Positions 61,821 to 64,000 of a DNA stretch of 64,000 bases are shown one piece after another (the first letter of the stretch is position 1; every line of letters starts with the position of its first letter). The notes beneath the pieces are model-generated. The model saw only the letters and a program-made list of their open reading frames with translations, did no database searches and was not told the origin of the DNA. The stretch lies in assembly GCA_011390165.1 (NCBI GenBank), contig JAABSV010000001.1, forward strand, positions 143,229 through 207,228, in the 5' to 3' direction. This DNA is from Desulfobulbaceae bacterium (lineage in GTDB: Bacteria > Desulfobacterota > Desulfobulbia > Desulfobulbales > Desulfocapsaceae). The translations under genes were made by a program, and so were the position numbers.

Positions 61821-62663
61821 TCAAGATTTGACGGCATCGCGAATGTTGCAGTAGTGCTCATGGCTTTTCCGCTCATCTTCCTGATAGGCCCGCAGGCGCA
61901 GGATCAATTCGTCGTAATCGACCTGATGGCCGTCAAATTCAGGCCCATCAACGCAGGCAAACTTGGTCTCGCCGCCGACTGTCACCCGGCAGCCACCGCA
62001 CATCCCGGTACCGTCGACCATGATCGGGTTGAGACTGACCATGGTCGCAACGTTATATTCTTTGGTCAGGTTGCTCACCGCCTTCATCATCGGCACCGGG
62101 CCGATCGCCACCACCAGCCTGATATCGCCGCTCTGGAGAACCTCCTTGAGCACCTCGGTAACAAAACCATGATGGCCGTAAGATCCGTCGTCAGTGCAGA
62201 CTCGCAGGTCGTGGGAGGCGGTGTGCATCTGTTCTTCAAGGATCAGCAGACCTTTGTTCCGGGCGCCGATGATACAAATAACCTCGTTGCCGACCTGCTT
62301 TAGACCGCGGGTGATCGGATGCAGGACGGCCACCCCGGTGCCGCCACCGACACAGACCACCTTGCCGACCTTTTCAAGGTGGGTGGGCTTGCCCAGTGGG
62401 CCGATGACGTCCTGATAGGAGTCACCGACCTGGAGATCTCGGAAGATGGCGGTGGATTTACCGACCACCATATAGACAATGGTGATGGTTCCCATTTCCG
62501 GATTGGTGTCGGCCATGGTCAGAGGGATCCGTTCTCCCTCTTCGTTGGCTTTGAGGATGACGAACTGGCCGGGTTTGGCCTTCTTGGCGATCAACGGCGC
62601 CTCAATCTCGTTGAGAATGATGGTGCCTTCGGCCATTTCCTCGCGCTTGACAATGGTAAACAT
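61821..62663 (-). CDS. nfnA: NfnA: NADH/FAD [2Fe-2S] subunit of NADH-dependent ferredoxin:NADP+ oxidoreductase
   Basis: A 280-residue ferredoxin-NADP reductase-like protein (sulfide dehydrogenase/dihydroorotate-dehydrogenase electron-transfer family). FAD-binding region GERIPLTMADTN, NAD-binding VCVGGGTGVAVLHPI, and the C-terminal [2Fe-2S] site DGTGMCGGCRVTV plus FACVDGPEFDGH. With nfnB, 102 bp downstream, it forms the bifurcating transhydrogenase NfnAB. GGAGG precedes the ATG. Upstream is a 207-bp gap with an FNR-box-like sequence. Confidence 0.93.
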   Translation of the reverse strand: MFTIVKREEMAEGTIILNEIEAPLIAKKAKPGQFVILKANEEGERIPLTMADTNPEMGTITIVYMVVGKSTAIFRDLQVGDSYQDVIGPLGKPTHLEKVGKVVCVGGGTGVAVLHPITRGLKQVGNEVICIIGARNKGLLILEEQMHTASHDLRVCTDDGSYGHHGFVTEVLKEVLQSGDIRLVVAIGPVPMMKAVSNLTKEYNVATMVSLNPIMVDGTGMCGGCRVTVGGETKFACVDGPEFDGHQVDYDELILRLRAYQEDERKSHEHYCNIRDAVKS

Positions 62664-62838
62664 TTCTTCCTCCGCCGAGTTGCAGGTAAAGGTGATGTCG
62701 ATATGGGATTTCGGTAGTTATAGCCGACTGCACCGGACTAACTGAGCACAACTGCGCTTTGAAAGCAATGCCATTTTGCCGATTGGCGTGGAGAGATTTC
62801 CCCGGACAACGGCAAATCAGGCAGGGCATCACAGCTCA

Positions 62839-62852
62839 TTAATCCTTATCAA
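62839..62852. promoter_or_regulatory. FNR-box-like site upstream of nfnA
   Basis: On the minus strand TTGATAAGGATTAA resembles the FNR/Crp consensus TTGAT-N4-ATCAA with one mismatch, about 176 bp before the nfnA ATG. A Crp-family regulator is encoded at 18274-18936 but lacks Fe-S cysteines. A chance match cannot be excluded. Confidence 0.3.
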
Positions 62853-62870
62853 ACCTGACAGTTTTATTTA

Positions 62871-63317
62871 TCAGCAGGGAGGGGTGCGCGGGACAACGAA
62901 GGAGGAGGGGGGGAGAGCGGACAAGGCCTGGTTGATGAGGTGCAGTTCGGGGCTCCGGGGGGGACGCTTGCCCACCCGGTAGAATACCGTCTGGCCGAGC
63001 CGGCTAATCGAGGTGAAGTGGACAATTTCATAACGGTCATCGCCGGTTAAATGGTCCTCGACCCAGAGCACCCGTTCAATATTGAGAGAGAAATCTGCAC
63101 AGATGCGCTTGGCGAATTTTTCCGGGTTGGCGGAAATAGACTGCCCCTCGCCAGTGCCGGCAAAGAGACAGAGGTGGCTCTTCAGGGCCAGGATTTTGTC
63201 AGAAGGGGGCGAACAGCAAAAGATCAGCAGGTGATAACTGCCCCCAAACCAGGCGATGGGTTCGTAGTTCCCTTTTTTGGTGCCGTCCCATTGGTAGGCG
63301 CCGTCATACAGCACCAT
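62871..63317 (-). CDS. Unknown protein downstream of cooS
   Basis: A 148-residue soluble protein with no recognised family. It has a mixed alpha/beta pattern (MVLYDGAYQWDG, WFGGSYHLLIFCCSPP, RYEIVHFTSISRL) and ends in a Pro-rich tail. GGAGG is eight bases before the ATG at 63317; the frame to 63497 overlaps cooS out of frame and is not used. It lies 76 bp after the cooS stop on the same strand, so it is likely co-transcribed and may serve CO dehydrogenase, but nothing in the sequence proves this. Confidence 0.7.
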   Translation of the reverse strand: MVLYDGAYQWDGTKKGNYEPIAWFGGSYHLLIFCCSPPSDKILALKSHLCLFAGTGEGQSISANPEKFAKRICADFSLNIERVLWVEDHLTGDDRYEIVHFTSISRLGQTVFYRVGKRPPRSPELHLINQALSALPPSSFVVPRTPPC

Positions 63318-63393
63318 CGGCTTCCCCTCCGCTCTCTTGGCCGGTCCGGCGGGGGTGGATTCCCCCACCGGAGTTACTACCGGCCTTCTGTTC

Positions 63394-64000
63394 TCAGGCA
63401 CTGGCATCCAGACCGCGGCGGTCGGCCATATCGAGAAGAACCCGCTCTCTGGTCCGATCGATCCCCAACTGCGCCCGTTTTTTATCGATATGGGCAATCA
63501 TCAACCGGGCCATCTCCAAAGGGGCATCGGCAAAGCCCCATTTGCCAAAGCCAAGGGTCTCCAACTCCTCAAAGAGGTGCTTTTCAAAGCGTGTCCCCCG
63601 GGTCATCGGGAAGGTATGGCCAAACACCACATAGATCCCCGAGGCGACAAAATAATGGCCGATGGCAATGGCCTTCTCACTCATCCACTCCGGGGCGCAA
63701 CCGGCCGCCGGCAGATCAACCAGTGAATCGCCGAGGCCTCCGGCCCGTACCATTTCCGAGGCGGCAATCAGAATCCGGCTGTTGTCGACACAGGCACCAA
63801 GCCCCAGGACCGGCGGCATCCCCACGGTTTCACACACCTCGGCCAGTCCCGGACCGGCGAGAGCAGCCGCCCCGGGGCCGGTCAAACCGGCCTTGGCCAG
63901 GGCCATCTGCGAGCAGCCGGTCTGCAGCACCAGGACATCGTTGCGGATCAACTCCTTGACCAGTTCAACGTGGGAGTAGTCCTGTTTCGACCTCGGGTTG
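63394..64000 (-). CDS. cooS: Anaerobic carbon monoxide dehydrogenase catalytic subunit, C-terminal part
   Basis: The 3' 201 codons of a CooS/AcsA-type gene; the 5' part lies beyond the window. The readable chain runs from NPRSKQDYSHVELVKELIRN onward. Cluster C ligand regions are present: LQTGCSQMALAKAGL, LGLGACVDNSRI and GCAPEWMSEKAIAIG, matching the nickel-iron-sulfur cluster cysteines of known CO dehydrogenases. It interconverts CO and CO2 and supplies the carbonyl branch of the Wood-Ljungdahl pathway. The cooT/cooJ nickel genes 20 kb away would serve its metallation. The first ATG-like codon of the shown frame (63951) is internal, not a start. Confidence 0.93.
   Translation of the reverse strand, partial: NPRSKQDYSHVELVKELIRNDVLVLQTGCSQMALAKAGLTGPGAAALAGPGLAEVCETVGMPPVLGLGACVDNSRILIAASEMVRAGGLGDSLVDLPAAGCAPEWMSEKAIAIGHYFVASGIYVVFGHTFPMTRGTRFEKHLFEELETLGFGKWGFADAPLEMARLMIAHIDKKRAQLGIDRTRERVLLDMADRRGLDASA

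Noticed and set aside
60207..62303. 698-codon open frame antisense to nfnA and nfnB
   Set aside because: Same reason: both sense genes are unmistakable and the antisense product shows no family features.

Overview
The window reads as a contiguous piece of chromosome from an anaerobic, GC-rich Desulfobacterota-type bacterium, most likely near the Desulfobulbales. This is an inference from gene content: a Wood-Ljungdahl gene set with CO dehydrogenase and nickel chaperones, HdrA/MvhD-type electron carriers, NfnAB, DUF3786, a TAXI-TRAP transporter and UGA-encoded selenocysteine. No sulfate or sulfur pathway gene is present, so the energy metabolism is not directly shown. No tRNA, rRNA, CRISPR array, prophage or transposase gene was found.

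Bases 1-31300 hold mostly housekeeping genes: the tail of an M18 aminopeptidase, a lytic transglycosylase, ettA, an Hpt protein, tsaC overlapping a purD-purE fusion, a TetR regulator with a visible operator, greA, a very large TPR/beta-barrel outer-membrane protein coupled to a DegT-type aminotransferase, rpoH, lepA, a DMT transporter, fapA, a Crp-family regulator, sppA, a PilZ protein, an M16 peptidase, a lipid A acyltransferase, an MFS transporter, apt and mtnP (adenine/methylthioadenosine salvage), lspA and asd.

Bases 31400-37700 carry a TAXI-type TRAP transporter operon (binding protein, DUF1850 lipoprotein, fused permease) followed by an IclR regulator and an ornithine-cyclodeaminase-family enzyme. 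Bases 37880-46570 are the folate branch of the Wood-Ljungdahl pathway: fhs and folD on the plus strand, and facing them hdrA, mvhD, metV, metF, cooT and cooJ on the minus strand. mvhD is interrupted by an in-frame UGA at a conserved cysteine position and is followed by a SECIS-like hairpin, so it is read here as a selenoprotein.

Bases 47480-55040 are mixed: a receiver-PAS-histidine kinase, a 4Fe-4S/DUF3786 protein, a DUF2279 protein, ferredoxin and rubrerythrin, a DUF166 protein, a radical SAM protein and 5-formyl-THF cyclo-ligase. Bases 55140-64000, all on the minus strand, hold a three-subunit NuoE/NuoF/FdhA formate dehydrogenase whose catalytic subunit also contains a UGA selenocysteine codon with a SECIS hairpin, then nfnB, nfnA, an unknown protein and the 3' part of cooS. 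Together these genes would interconvert formate/CO2, methyl-THF and CO while balancing ferredoxin and pyridine nucleotides by electron bifurcation; the direction (autotrophy or acetate oxidation) cannot be told from sequence.

Four copies of a roughly 143-145 bp fold-back element with conserved terminal inverted repeats lie in intergenic regions. Three have perfect 4-bp target duplications, which marks them as a MITE-like mobile element with no transposase in the window.
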